Source: JAVVFH01 sp032250585 | Lineage (GTDB): Bacteria > Pseudomonadota > Gammaproteobacteria > Xanthomonadales > SZUA-36 | Reading direction: 5' to 3' | Length of the DNA: 6,511 bases | Assembly: GCA_032250585.1 (NCBI GenBank) | Contig: JAVVFH010000197.1 | Span: 1 to 6,511 of the forward strand | Notes under the pieces: generated by a model | Databases searched by the model: none | Seen by the model: only the letters and a program-made list of their open reading frames with translations | Told to the model about the DNA's origin: nothing | Made by a program: the position numbers and the translations under genes | In this document: in pieces, positions 1 to 6,480 of the stretch | Layout: every line of letters starts with the position of its first letter | How positions within the stretch are numbered: the stretch's first letter is position 1

Positions 1-1
1 C

Positions 2-30
2 TTGAGAACTTTGCAAAAATCAGGTAAAAT
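2..30 (+). promoter_or_regulatory. Sigma70-type promoter of the CarD-family gene
   Basis: A -35 box TTGAGA (2-7) and a -10 box TAAAAT (25-30) are separated by exactly 17 bases. Each box differs from the consensus at one or two positions, and the surrounding 60 bases are AT-rich compared with the coding sequence. Transcription would begin near position 37. If this promoter is real, the TTG at 2 and the ATG at 29, both in frame with the CarD gene, cannot be its start codons. The -35 box lies at the window edge, so any upstream activator sites are not visible. Confidence 0.65.
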
Positions 31-61
31 GCTGATTTTAATCGCTAATAGTTACATTTGC

Positions 62-568
62 TTGAAATCCAAGAGGTATACGCTTATCAACATCTGTCAA
101 GGTGATGCCGTTCACCATCCCCATCACGGCATTGGCGAAGTCCAGTCCATCCGTAAAAGAAGTTTTTCCGGCGATGCCGAAACCCGTTTTGCCAAGCTGT
201 ATTTCGAACGTGACGACCTCACGCTGATGCTGCGTGAGCAGGATCTTTCGAAAACGGTTCGCTGCCCGATCGACGCGAAAGAAGCCAAGAAGCTGCTGGA
301 TCACCTGCGCGACTGGGACGGCAAGGTCAGCAGCCAGTGGAAGGCCCGCGCCAACGCCAACCAGTCGACGATGGAAACCGGCGACCCGTTCGGTTACGTC
401 GAAGTTTTCAAGGGCCTGAGCAAACTCGAGGCCGAAGGCTCGCTGCGCGCCTCCGACCGCGCGCACCTGAACCAGTCGCTGGAATTTCTGGTCGAGGAAG
501 TCGCCCACGCGCTCGGCAAGTCGGAAGACCACGCGCGCTCCAAGATCGTCGAGGCAGGGCAAGCCTGA
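62..568 (+). CDS. CarD/CdnL-family RNA polymerase-binding transcription regulator
   Basis: CarD-family proteins bind the RNA polymerase beta subunit through an N-terminal Tudor-like RID domain and stabilise the open promoter complex with a helical C-terminal domain. Counting from TTG at 62 (168 aa), the RID domain begins with GDAVHHPHHGIGEV at residues 14-27, matching the GDxVVYPHHG signature of mycobacterial CarD. DLTLMLREQDL follows at about 52-62. The helical domain begins at QWKARANAN (92-100), which lines up with the NWSRRYKAN segment of M. tuberculosis CarD, so Trp93 corresponds to its DNA-fork tryptophan W85. The end has the usual acidic helix LEFLVEEVAHALG. The start is uncertain: TTG at 62 is the only ordinary start codon downstream of the promoter, but it has no ribosome site. 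AAGAGG at 71-76 points instead to ATC at 86, where alignment to M. tuberculosis CarD also puts residue 1. The gene appears monocistronic, with a hairpin about 70 bases after the stop. Family assignment is firm; which promoters it controls is unknown. Confidence 0.9.
   Translation: MKSKRYTLINICQGDAVHHPHHGIGEVQSIRKRSFSGDAETRFAKLYFERDDLTLMLREQDLSKTVRCPIDAKEAKKLLDHLRDWDGKVSSQWKARANANQSTMETGDPFGYVEVFKGLSKLEAEGSLRASDRAHLNQSLEFLVEEVAHALGKSEDHARSKIVEAGQA
71..76 (+). promoter_or_regulatory. Shine-Dalgarno candidate that decides the CarD start
   Basis: AAGAGG lies nine bases before ATC at 86 and six bases before CTT at 83. No ATG, GTG or TTG lies in frame at a suitable distance downstream. TTG at 62 is upstream of this site and has no purine-rich sequence of its own. 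The site therefore supports initiation at a rare ATC codon, or else it is a chance match. Confidence 0.4.
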
Positions 569-640
569 GTCAGCTTATCGGCCGCTGAAACTGATCCGCG
601 CAGTGCGCCGGCGCATCCGGCCGCAACGCGCGCCGTGACA

Positions 641-680
641 TGAAAAACCCGGGGCATTTCATCTGCCACCGGGGTTTTCA
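641..680 (+). terminator. Hairpin terminator downstream of the CarD gene
   Basis: The arms tgaaaaacccgg (641-652) and ccggggttttca (669-680) pair over 12 positions with one mismatch around a 16-base loop. The A-rich 5' side and T-rich 3' side give a run of T on either strand, as in a bidirectional intrinsic terminator. It lies 72 bases after the CarD stop. The loop is long and the T-run is inside the stem rather than after it, so termination strength is uncertain. Confidence 0.55.
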
Positions 681-745
681 ATGTGGATTCAGTTTTTCTC
701 TCTGGATTCACCCGCAAGAAGAGACACGGCGCAGGGAACGGCCAC

Positions 746-768
746 AAAAGCCCCCAAGCGGGGCGTTT
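746..768 (+). terminator. Second GC-rich hairpin, possible terminator or leader structure
   Basis: The arms aaaagcccc (746-754) and ggggcgttt (760-768) pair at eight of nine positions around a five-base loop, with an A-A-A / T-T-T base. It could be a second terminator for readthrough from the CarD gene. It could also be a structure in the leader of the DUF349 gene, whose start lies 48 bases downstream. The short T-run makes it weaker than the hairpin at 6335. Confidence 0.35.
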
Positions 769-771
769 CGG

Positions 772-789
772 GTACTATTGCAGTAGTAC
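772..789. promoter_or_regulatory. Short palindromic dyad upstream of the DUF349 gene
   Basis: GTACTA (772-777) and TAGTAC (784-789) form a perfect six-base inverted repeat around TTGCAG. The dyad ends 27 bases before the ATG at 817, in the place where a promoter or operator would be expected. I find no convincing -35/-10 pair in 681-816. TACTAT (773-778) resembles a -10 box but has no matching -35, and TATAAA (809-814) is too close to the start codon to serve. Assignment as an operator is inference. Confidence 0.25.
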
Positions 790-816
790 TCCCACTCGAA
801 AGCGCGTCTATAAATC

Positions 817-3606
817 ATGTCTCTTCTCGACTCATTCACTGCGCCGAAATGGCAGCACAAGAATCCGGATGTCCGCCAACAAGCGGTCGCCGACATCGAC
901 GATGAGCACATCCTGCTGAGCCTGATCAGCGACGACCCCGATGCATCAGTGCGCAGCGCGGCTTTGGCCCGGATCACGCGTCCCGAAGTGCTCGATCAAC
1001 TGATCGCCGATGCGGCGGGGCCGCTGCTGCAGCAAGCCAGGCGCCAACGTCTGGCGCAAATGCTTCCCGACACCACCCGGCTCGCCACAATTGACGACGA
1101 ACCGACACTGCAGCGAATCGCTCTACTCAGTGATGACCCCGAACTGATCGCCGCCGCGATCGCGCGCATTCAAGGCACCGAAGCGCTGATGGAGCTGGCG
1201 GTCACGCATCCGCTGGCGGGCGCGCGCCTGGCGGCCGCGCAAACGATCACCGACGTCGAATCTCTTGACGCACTGCTGCAGCGTACGCGCGGTCACGATA
1301 AATCGGTCTACCGGCACTGCAAAGCGGTGCTCGACGAACACCTCGCCCGTGAACGCACCACTCGGGAACGCGAGCAGGAAGTCGATCAGTTGACCCACCA
1401 ATGCGAGCGACTGGCCGCAGCGCCCGATTCAGCCTCCTGCCGAGCCGAGCACCAGCAACTGCGCGAGCGCTGGACCGTGATTGCAGAATCGGCAACTGCC
1501 GATCAAAGATCCCGCTTCGAACAAGCCTCCGGCCGTTGCGCAGAACGCCTGGCGCAGATGGCACAAAAACAGGCCGAGAAGGAACAGCTCAAAAACCGGC
1601 AGGACGCTGCCGAAGCGACTTTCGCAAACATCGCCGCCGAACTGGTGGCGCTGGATATGAGCGCACTGATGGACTCCGGCACGCGGTCGCAACTGGTCGG
1701 CCAACTCGACTCCTTGCAGGCGCGCTGGCAAGAGGCCGAAAAAGCAGTTTCGGCGCCCGCCGAGCAGCGTGACACCGTCCGCCGGCAGATCGCCCACTGG
1801 CGACAGATGATCGACAGCTCCGAGGCGCTGCAACGCCACGAAGCGAAGCGGCAAAACCTCCTCGGGAAGGTGGCTCGGGTCGACCCCAAAGATTACGCCG
1901 CGATTCAGCAACACATCGAGCGGACGGAAAAGCTGCTGGAGGCGCTGGCCTGGCCGGAAGCCCGACGGGCGGAAGTTCCAGACCCCGTGCTGGAACTGCG
2001 CAAAACGCTGGAGCAATTGCAGGCGCGGGCCCGCGCACTGGAAGAAAAACAACCGCAGCTTCTCGACCAATTGCAGGCCGCGCTGGAATCGCTGCGCTCG
2101 GAACTGGAGCAGGAACAGGTCAAGCCAGCGGCACGCTCCCTGAACCGCGCGCGGGCGGCATTGAAATCCCTGCCTCCGGCCCGGCAACAGCGGTTCGAGC
2201 GGGAGATCAAGTCACTCGCCGCGCGGCTGCATGAATTCCAGGACTGGCAGGGCTTCGCCATCGAGCCGAAGAAGGTGGAACTGTGCGGGCGCATGAAAGC
2301 ACTGATCGGCAGCAGCGAGGATATTGACCTGCTGGCCGGCAAGATCAAGGAGCTGCAGGCGGAATGGAAAGCGCTGGGTGCCCTGCCCCACACGCGCGAA
2401 AAGGAACTTTGGAACGAGTTCAAGGCGGCTTCCGACGAGGCTTGGCAGCCGTGCCAGGCCGGCTTCGAGGAACGTAATCAGCTGCAGCGGCAAAACTTTG
2501 AACAACGTATGCAGCTGGTCGCGCAACTCGATGCCTATGAGAAAAGCATGGCCTGGCCGGACGCCGCCGATCGCGCAGAACAGGACAGCGCGGAACCGGC
2601 CCCGCTGCCGGACTGGCGCCTGGTGCAGAAAACACTGGATACCGCGCGCCAGGCATTCAGGGAAATCAAACCCGTCAAACCCAGGGCGGCCCGCAAAAGC
2701 CAGAAAGCCCTGAATTCCGTCTGTGAGCGGATCTACAGTCATATCAAGGCCGAATACGACCGCAACATCGCGCTGAAAGAACAACTGGTGACCGAGGCGA
2801 AAACCCTGGTCGATACCGACGACCTGCAACAGGCCATCGACCGCGCCAAGCGCCTGCAGGCCGACTGGAAAGAGATCGGGATTACGCCGATGTCGGTAGA
2901 CCGCAAATTATGGAAAGCTTTCCGCGGCGCCTGTGACGACGTATTCAAGCGCCTGGAAGATCAGCGCAAGCAAGTCAACGTGCAGATGAAAGAGCAAATC
3001 AAAACCGCGGAATCACTTCGGGACCAGGCGCGCGCACTGCTGGAATCGGGTCATCCCGCCAGGAGTTTATCGGAACTCAAGCGAGCCTTCGAACAAATCG
3101 AGCTTCCGAATGCCGTTCGCCAGGGCATTGGGCGGGAGTTCCAGGCACTGGAAAAACAGGCTCGCGAACGGGCTCGCGATGCGCGCCGGCACGAAGAGTT
3201 GGCGAGCTGGGCGTTACTGGCAGATAAAATCCAGGCCTGCGCCCTGAAACCGGCGGACCGTGCAGAAGCCGAACGGCTGTGGGAACGCGACGGCGGCCTG
3301 CCGAAGGGAATCGACGCGGAATCCCTTCTAACCTACTGGATGCAAGGCCCGCAGGAACAGGAAGAAGAGGGTCTTCGAACCGCCTGCATCGCGCTGGAAG
3401 TGCTCGGGGATATCGATTCGCCGAACGAAGACAAGCAGGCGCGCATGAACTACCAGTTGCAGCGCCTGGCCGGAGGGCTCGGCCAGCACCACAGCGACCC
3501 GGAACCGCAAATCATCGCAAACATCAACGCCTTTATAGCAATGCGCGCACCGTTAGACTGGTCGACACGCTTCTGCTCCACCATTCGAATTCTACGGGCC
3601 TCCTGA
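817..3606 (+). CDS. HEAT-repeat and DUF349 domain coiled-coil protein (929 aa)
   Basis: This is a large, highly charged, Gln/Glu/Arg/Ala-rich protein with no signal peptide or membrane segment, so it is probably cytoplasmic. Residues 1 to about 175 are short paired helices of HEAT-like type, for example SDDPDASVRSAALARI and THPLAGARLAAAQTI. From about 176 onward it is mostly long helix and coiled coil carrying DUF349 units. The two clear units start at LQAEWKALGALP (513-524) and LQADWKEIGITP (680-691), each followed by LW-x-x-F and an acidic helix. Degenerate copies lie near 215-250 (LRERWTVIA), around 300 (LQARWQEAE) and near 599 (DWRLVQKTL). FQDWQGFAIEPKKVELC (474-490) and a C-terminal block from Cys857 (CIALEVLGDIDSPNED) look like conserved family segments. 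The start fits: the first residues, including PKWQHKNPDVR, resemble what I recall of family N-termini, although no strong ribosome site precedes the ATG. The biochemical function of DUF349 is not established as far as I know. The gene appears complete and stands alone. Confidence 0.85.
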   Translation: MSLLDSFTAPKWQHKNPDVRQQAVADIDDEHILLSLISDDPDASVRSAALARITRPEVLDQLIADAAGPLLQQARRQRLAQMLPDTTRLATIDDEPTLQRIALLSDDPELIAAAIARIQGTEALMELAVTHPLAGARLAAAQTITDVESLDALLQRTRGHDKSVYRHCKAVLDEHLARERTTREREQEVDQLTHQCERLAAAPDSASCRAEHQQLRERWTVIAESATADQRSRFEQASGRCAERLAQMAQKQAEKEQLKNRQDAAEATFANIAAELVALDMSALMDSGTRSQLVGQLDSLQARWQEAEKAVSAPAEQRDTVRRQIAHWRQMIDSSEALQRHEAKRQNLLGKVARVDPKDYAAIQQHIERTEKLLEALAWPEARRAEVPDPVLELRKTLEQLQARARALEEKQPQLLDQLQAALESLRSELEQEQVKPAARSLNRARAALKSLPPARQQRFEREIKSLAARLHEFQDWQGFAIEPKKVELCGRMKALIGSSEDIDLLAGKIKELQAEWKALGALPHTREKELWNEFKAASDEAWQPCQAGFEERNQLQRQNFEQRMQLVAQLDAYEKSMAWPDAADRAEQDSAEPAPLPDWRLVQKTLDTARQAFREIKPVKPRAARKSQKALNSVCERIYSHIKAEYDRNIALKEQLVTEAKTLVDTDDLQQAIDRAKRLQADWKEIGITPMSVDRKLWKAFRGACDDVFKRLEDQRKQVNVQMKEQIKTAESLRDQARALLESGHPARSLSELKRAFEQIELPNAVRQGIGREFQALEKQARERARDARRHEELASWALLADKIQACALKPADRAEAERLWERDGGLPKGIDAESLLTYWMQGPQEQEEEGLRTACIALEVLGDIDSPNEDKQARMNYQLQRLAGGLGQHHSDPEPQIIANINAFIAMRAPLDWSTRFCSTIRILRAS

Positions 3607-3635
3607 GGGCCGCCAACCGCTCTCTTTCAAAAAAT

Positions 3636-3658
3636 ATATTCATAGAAATTATGAATAT
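3636..3658. promoter_or_regulatory. AT-rich inverted repeat between the DUF349 and receptor genes
   Basis: ATATTCATA (3636-3644) and TATGAATAT (3650-3658) form a perfect nine-base inverted repeat with a five-base centre. It starts 30 bases after the DUF349 stop and ends 24 bases before the -35 box of the receptor promoter. The absence of GC pairs argues against an efficient terminator. Its position suits an operator or activator site for the receptor gene. Which protein might bind it cannot be told from the sequence. Confidence 0.35.
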
Positions 3659-3682
3659 TTAACGTATTAATTCACCGTTGAA

Positions 3683-3711
3683 TTGATAAAGAAACGAAAC
3701 CTTGAGATAAT
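3683..3711 (+). promoter_or_regulatory. Sigma70-type promoter of the TonB-dependent receptor gene
   Basis: A -35 box TTGATA (3683-3688) and a -10 box GATAAT (3706-3711) are separated by 17 bases, each close to consensus, in an AT-rich stretch. Transcription would start near 3718, leaving an untranslated leader of about 157 bases before the receptor ATG. I see no convincing Fur box over the promoter, so iron regulation is not supported by sequence. Confidence 0.6.
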
Positions 3712-3781
3712 GTTAAATGGACGTAAACGCATGGCGGAAATCGGCCGTCAAAAAAATGCAGAAGCGGGCCAAACCAATCGT

Positions 3782-3810
3782 TTGACAAAAAAGCTCCAGA
3801 TAAAAACATT
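3782..3810 (+). promoter_or_regulatory. Possible second promoter in the receptor leader
   Basis: TTGACA (3782-3787) is a perfect -35 consensus. At 17 bases the -10 position reads AACATT (3805-3810), only three matches to consensus, so the site would be weak or need an activator. It would start transcription near 3817 and give a shorter leader that may still include part of the hairpin at 3823-3845. Confidence 0.25.
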
Positions 3811-3822
3811 AGGAGTGCGTGC

Positions 3823-3845
3823 ACGGTCGCTTATCCGGCGACTGT
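3823..3845 (+). other. Leader RNA hairpin upstream of the receptor ribosome site
   Basis: ACGGTCGC (3823-3830) and GCGACTGT (3838-3845) form an eight-pair RNA stem with one G-U pair around a seven-base loop. The stem ends 13 bases before the Shine-Dalgarno at 3859. It does not cover the ribosome site, so a role in RNA stability or as part of a larger leader fold is as likely as direct translational control. I do not recognise it as a known riboswitch. Confidence 0.35.
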
Positions 3846-3858
3846 CCTTAACTACCAC

Positions 3859-3865
3859 AGGAGGA
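3859..3865 (+). promoter_or_regulatory. Strong Shine-Dalgarno fixing the receptor start
   Basis: AGGAGGA lies nine bases before ATG at 3875. The reading frame is open upstream to 3683, but that stretch contains the promoter boxes. Only the ATG at 3875 is followed at once by a signal peptide, so this site decides the start. Confidence 0.85.
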
Positions 3866-3874
3866 AGTGAGTTC

Positions 3875-6295
3875 ATGGACTTTAGACCATTCAACAAATC
3901 CCTTGCTGCGACACTGATCGCAGCGACATTTGTCGTTCCCGCGGGGTCAGTCGTTGCGCAGGTTACCGGCGGCGAGTCGGAATACATGATCGAGGAGATC
4001 ATCGTCACGGCGCGCAAGAGGGGCGCCGAATCATTGCAGGATGTCCCCACCAGCATCACCGCCCTGTCCCAGGATATGCTGGAAACCATGGGTGTCGTCA
4101 ATTTCGAAGACTTCGCCTACCAGATTCCGGGCCTGACCTTCACGGATGCAGGCAAGGGTGAGCGGCGCTACATCATCCGCGGCGTTCAGTCCGGCGGACA
4201 GCAGCAGGTTGCCGTTTATTATGATGAAATCGCGCTGCCCGGCGTGCAAAGCTCCACGTCGGATTCCGGTTCTCAAACCACCGACCTGATGCTTTACGAC
4301 GTGGAACGGGTCGAAGTGCTCAAAGGCCCGCAGGGAACCACCTTCGGTGCCAATTCGCAAACCGGCACCGTGCGTTTCATCACCAACAAACCCGTCCTGG
4401 ACGGTTACGAAGCCTCCGTCAAAATGTCCGCCGGTTCGACCGAGCACGGCGGTGAAAATTACGGCGCCTTCGGCATGCTCAACATGCCGCTGGTCGAGAA
4501 CAAGCTGGGCGTTCGCATCGTTGCCTATTACAACGAAGACGCCGGCTTCGTCGATAACGTCCGGCTCGGACTGGAAGACATCAACTGGTACGATACCTCC
4601 GGTGTGCGCGCGATCATGCGTTTCGAGCCGAGCGATTCGTTGACCTTCGACGCCATGGTGTGGGCCCAGGAACGGGATAACGGCGGCGCTGACCGCTTTC
4701 AACCGTTCGACAGCTTCAGCCAGGACGACAACCCCAACGGCATCGGCGATCGCGACAACGTCAGCCCGCAGGCTTTTTTCCAGACCGGCGATTTGCAGGT
4801 GGGCGACTTCACCCAGACGCCGAAACCGGATGACCAGGTGATCGCTTCTTTGACCATGAACTGGGACCTTGGCCCGGCCGCGGTCACAGCCGCGGCGTCT
4901 TACTACGATCGGGAATTCGGTTTCAAGTTCGACTCCTCGTGGATCCTGTTTTTCCTGGGCATCGATCCGAGCGGCAGCATCGACGACCCGGCAAACCCGG
5001 ACCCGGCATTGGGGCGTCCTGACCTGTTCCCCGCGCTCACCGATCAGAAGCAGGATCTCGAGCAGCAAATGTTCGAGGCGCGCGTCGTTTCCACCTGGGA
5101 CAAGCGCTGGAATTACCTTGGCGGCTTTTTCTTCCGTAATCGCGAAAGCAACTTCCAGAGCTTCGTGCCGGTGGTAGACCCCGTCACGGGCCTGCCCTTC
5201 GATCCCGGCGTGCCCTTTGCGCCGCCGCCGCAGGTCGGTGCGGGCATCGCCGGTTGCCACCCTTGCGTGTTTGCGCGCACGGCCAGCAAGGATATCGAAG
5301 AAACGGCATTTTTTGGTGAGCTCACTTTCGACCTGACCGACCGGATCGAATTGCTCGCCGGGCTGCGCTGGTTCGAAGTCGACCAGAGCGATATCGGTGA
5401 AACCGTGTTTCCCTTTGCGCTGTTCCCGCCGAACCCGTCGTTGCCGAACACCCAAAGCGCCAAGGAAGACCAGTTGATCCAGAAATACCAGGTCAGCTAT
5501 CAGCCCACGGACAACATGACGCTGTTCGCGGTCGCGTCCCAGGGCTACCGCCTGGGCGGCACCAACAACCAGGGCGTGGTCGCGATCCCGGACCTTTTCG
5601 AGTCGGATGAAGTCTGGAACTACGAAATCGGCTACAAGACCCAGTGGTTCGGCAACCGCCTGACCGTTAACGGCGCGATCTTCAACCTCGACTGGGACAA
5701 CATGCAGGTCAACGCAGAAGACCCGACCGGCGCCTTCGGCTTCGTCACCAATGCCGGTGCGGCTGAAGTCTGGGGCACCGAACTCGAAGTGTTCGCGCTG
5801 CCTACGCCCAACCTTTCGATCGGCTTCGGCGTGAGCTGGCTGCCCAAGCGCGAGCTTACCGAAGACCAGTCGACCATCGTGATCATCGGCGGCGAGGAAG
5901 TGCCGTTGTTTGCGCCGGGCAAGAAGGGCGACGACATCCCGAACATCCCGGAAGTAACGATCAACGGCAACGCCCATTACAGTTACGCCATCCCCGCTGC
6001 GGCGGATTGGAGCGGCTGGGTTCGCGGTGAGTTCTTCTACCGGAGCGATTCGCGCTCCCAATTGCAGAGTTTTCAAGACGGCAACGCCAACGACCGCCCG
6101 CTGGACGGCTATGGCATCGTCAACCTGCGTGCCGGATTCGACAACAGCGCATGGGACGGACAGATCGTGTTCTTTGTCACCAACATCGCCGACAAACAGG
6201 GCGACGTGCAAATCACGGGCGCCAACGGCGAGCCGACGAGCAAGGTCACGAACCGTCCGAGAACGTTCGGAGTTGAATTCAGCAAGCGTTTCTGA
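3875..6295 (+). CDS. TonB-dependent outer-membrane receptor (806 aa)
   Basis: This is a ligand-gated outer-membrane channel that imports a substrate using energy from TonB-ExbB-ExbD. Residues 1-28 form a Sec signal peptide (basic start, LAATLIAATFVVPAGSVVA core, predicted cut before Gln29). A TonB box EEIIVTARKR follows at 40-49. The plug domain spans about 54-175, with DVPTSITALS, IRGVQSGGQQQVAVYYDE and the hallmark VERVEVLKGPQGTTFG (143-158). The rest is a 22-strand-type barrel with alternating aromatic and polar strands, ending in FGVEFSKRF with the C-terminal Phe needed for outer-membrane assembly. There is no N-terminal STN signalling domain and no sigma/anti-sigma pair beside it, so surface signalling of the FecA type is not indicated. 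A Cys-His-Pro-Cys pair at 461-464 lies in a probable extracellular loop. Two stop codons (TGA TGA) end the gene, and a terminator follows 39 bases later, so it looks monocistronic. The substrate cannot be assigned: neighbours give no siderophore, B12 or glycan clue. Confidence 0.93.
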   Translation: MDFRPFNKSLAATLIAATFVVPAGSVVAQVTGGESEYMIEEIIVTARKRGAESLQDVPTSITALSQDMLETMGVVNFEDFAYQIPGLTFTDAGKGERRYIIRGVQSGGQQQVAVYYDEIALPGVQSSTSDSGSQTTDLMLYDVERVEVLKGPQGTTFGANSQTGTVRFITNKPVLDGYEASVKMSAGSTEHGGENYGAFGMLNMPLVENKLGVRIVAYYNEDAGFVDNVRLGLEDINWYDTSGVRAIMRFEPSDSLTFDAMVWAQERDNGGADRFQPFDSFSQDDNPNGIGDRDNVSPQAFFQTGDLQVGDFTQTPKPDDQVIASLTMNWDLGPAAVTAAASYYDREFGFKFDSSWILFFLGIDPSGSIDDPANPDPALGRPDLFPALTDQKQDLEQQMFEARVVSTWDKRWNYLGGFFFRNRESNFQSFVPVVDPVTGLPFDPGVPFAPPPQVGAGIAGCHPCVFARTASKDIEETAFFGELTFDLTDRIELLAGLRWFEVDQSDIGETVFPFALFPPNPSLPNTQSAKEDQLIQKYQVSYQPTDNMTLFAVASQGYRLGGTNNQGVVAIPDLFESDEVWNYEIGYKTQWFGNRLTVNGAIFNLDWDNMQVNAEDPTGAFGFVTNAGAAEVWGTELEVFALPTPNLSIGFGVSWLPKRELTEDQSTIVIIGGEEVPLFAPGKKGDDIPNIPEVTINGNAHYSYAIPAAADWSGWVRGEFFYRSDSRSQLQSFQDGNANDRPLDGYGIVNLRAGFDNSAWDGQIVFFVTNIADKQGDVQITGANGEPTSKVTNRPRTFGVEFSKRF

Positions 6296-6334
6296 TGACA
6301 GGCTTTTTGGCCTTGGCATGATTGCTGAAGTATG

Positions 6335-6370
6335 AAAAGGCGGCAAGCTTACTTGCCGCCTTTTTTATTT
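6335..6370 (+). terminator. Strong intrinsic terminator of the receptor gene
   Basis: A perfect 13-base stem, aaaaggcggcaag (6335-6347) with cttgccgcctttt (6352-6364), surrounds the four-base loop ctta. T-rich sequence (TTATTT) follows. This is a textbook rho-independent terminator, and the A-run on its 5' side would also let it act from the other strand. Confidence 0.93.
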
Positions 6371-6480
6371 CCCACCATTCAATAACTCAGCAAGATCAAT
6401 ATCCACTCCGACGAGCCCGTGATTTTCAATACGATTTAACGATTACCTGACTCAAACCCTGCAAAACCTGCGAGGCGTTT
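6371..6480. other. Intergenic stretch before the last gene, no recognised promoter
   Basis: These 110 bases separate the terminator from the next ATG. I see no clear -35/-10 pair. A short direct repeat ACGATT occurs at 6431-6436 and 6439-6444 in the most AT-rich part, which is too small to interpret. The promoter of the following gene is presumably here but cannot be placed. Confidence 0.3.

Noticed and set aside
38..562. 174-codon minus-strand open frame opposite the CarD gene
   Set aside because: It is a mirror of the CarD coding sequence with no family features of its own; the + strand product matches CarD across both domains.
605..614. Perfect 10-base palindrome GCGCCGGCGC after the CarD stop
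   Set aside because: Short GC-only palindromes are expected by chance in DNA of this composition, and it has no T-run or promoter context.
1429..2187. 252-codon minus-strand open frame and other shadow frames inside the DUF349 gene
   Set aside because: The + strand frame is continuous for 929 codons with family motifs at both ends and the middle. The opposite-strand translations are low-complexity Arg/Leu/Phe/Gln-rich.
3700..3725. Possible Fur box over the receptor promoter (GATAAT-like)
   Set aside because: Only one hexamer resembles the Fur repeat and it doubles as the -10 box; the other repeat units are absent.
3717..3785. 22-codon leader ORF (MDVNAWRKSAVKKMQKRAKP...) in the receptor leader
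   Set aside because: Its ATG coincides with the predicted transcription start near 3718 and has no ribosome site, so it is probably not translated. The peptide is basic and has no attenuator-like codon run.
3683..3874. In-frame 64-codon upstream extension of the receptor
   Set aside because: It contains the promoter boxes and leader hairpin. The strong ribosome site and the signal peptide both indicate a start at 3875.
4031..6346. A 771-codon open frame on the minus strand opposite the receptor gene
   Set aside because: It is antisense to a gene with unmistakable family motifs throughout. Its translation is Val/Ala/Arg/Asp-rich without recognisable domains, a known artefact of GC-rich third positions. 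Its start region overlaps the receptor terminator.
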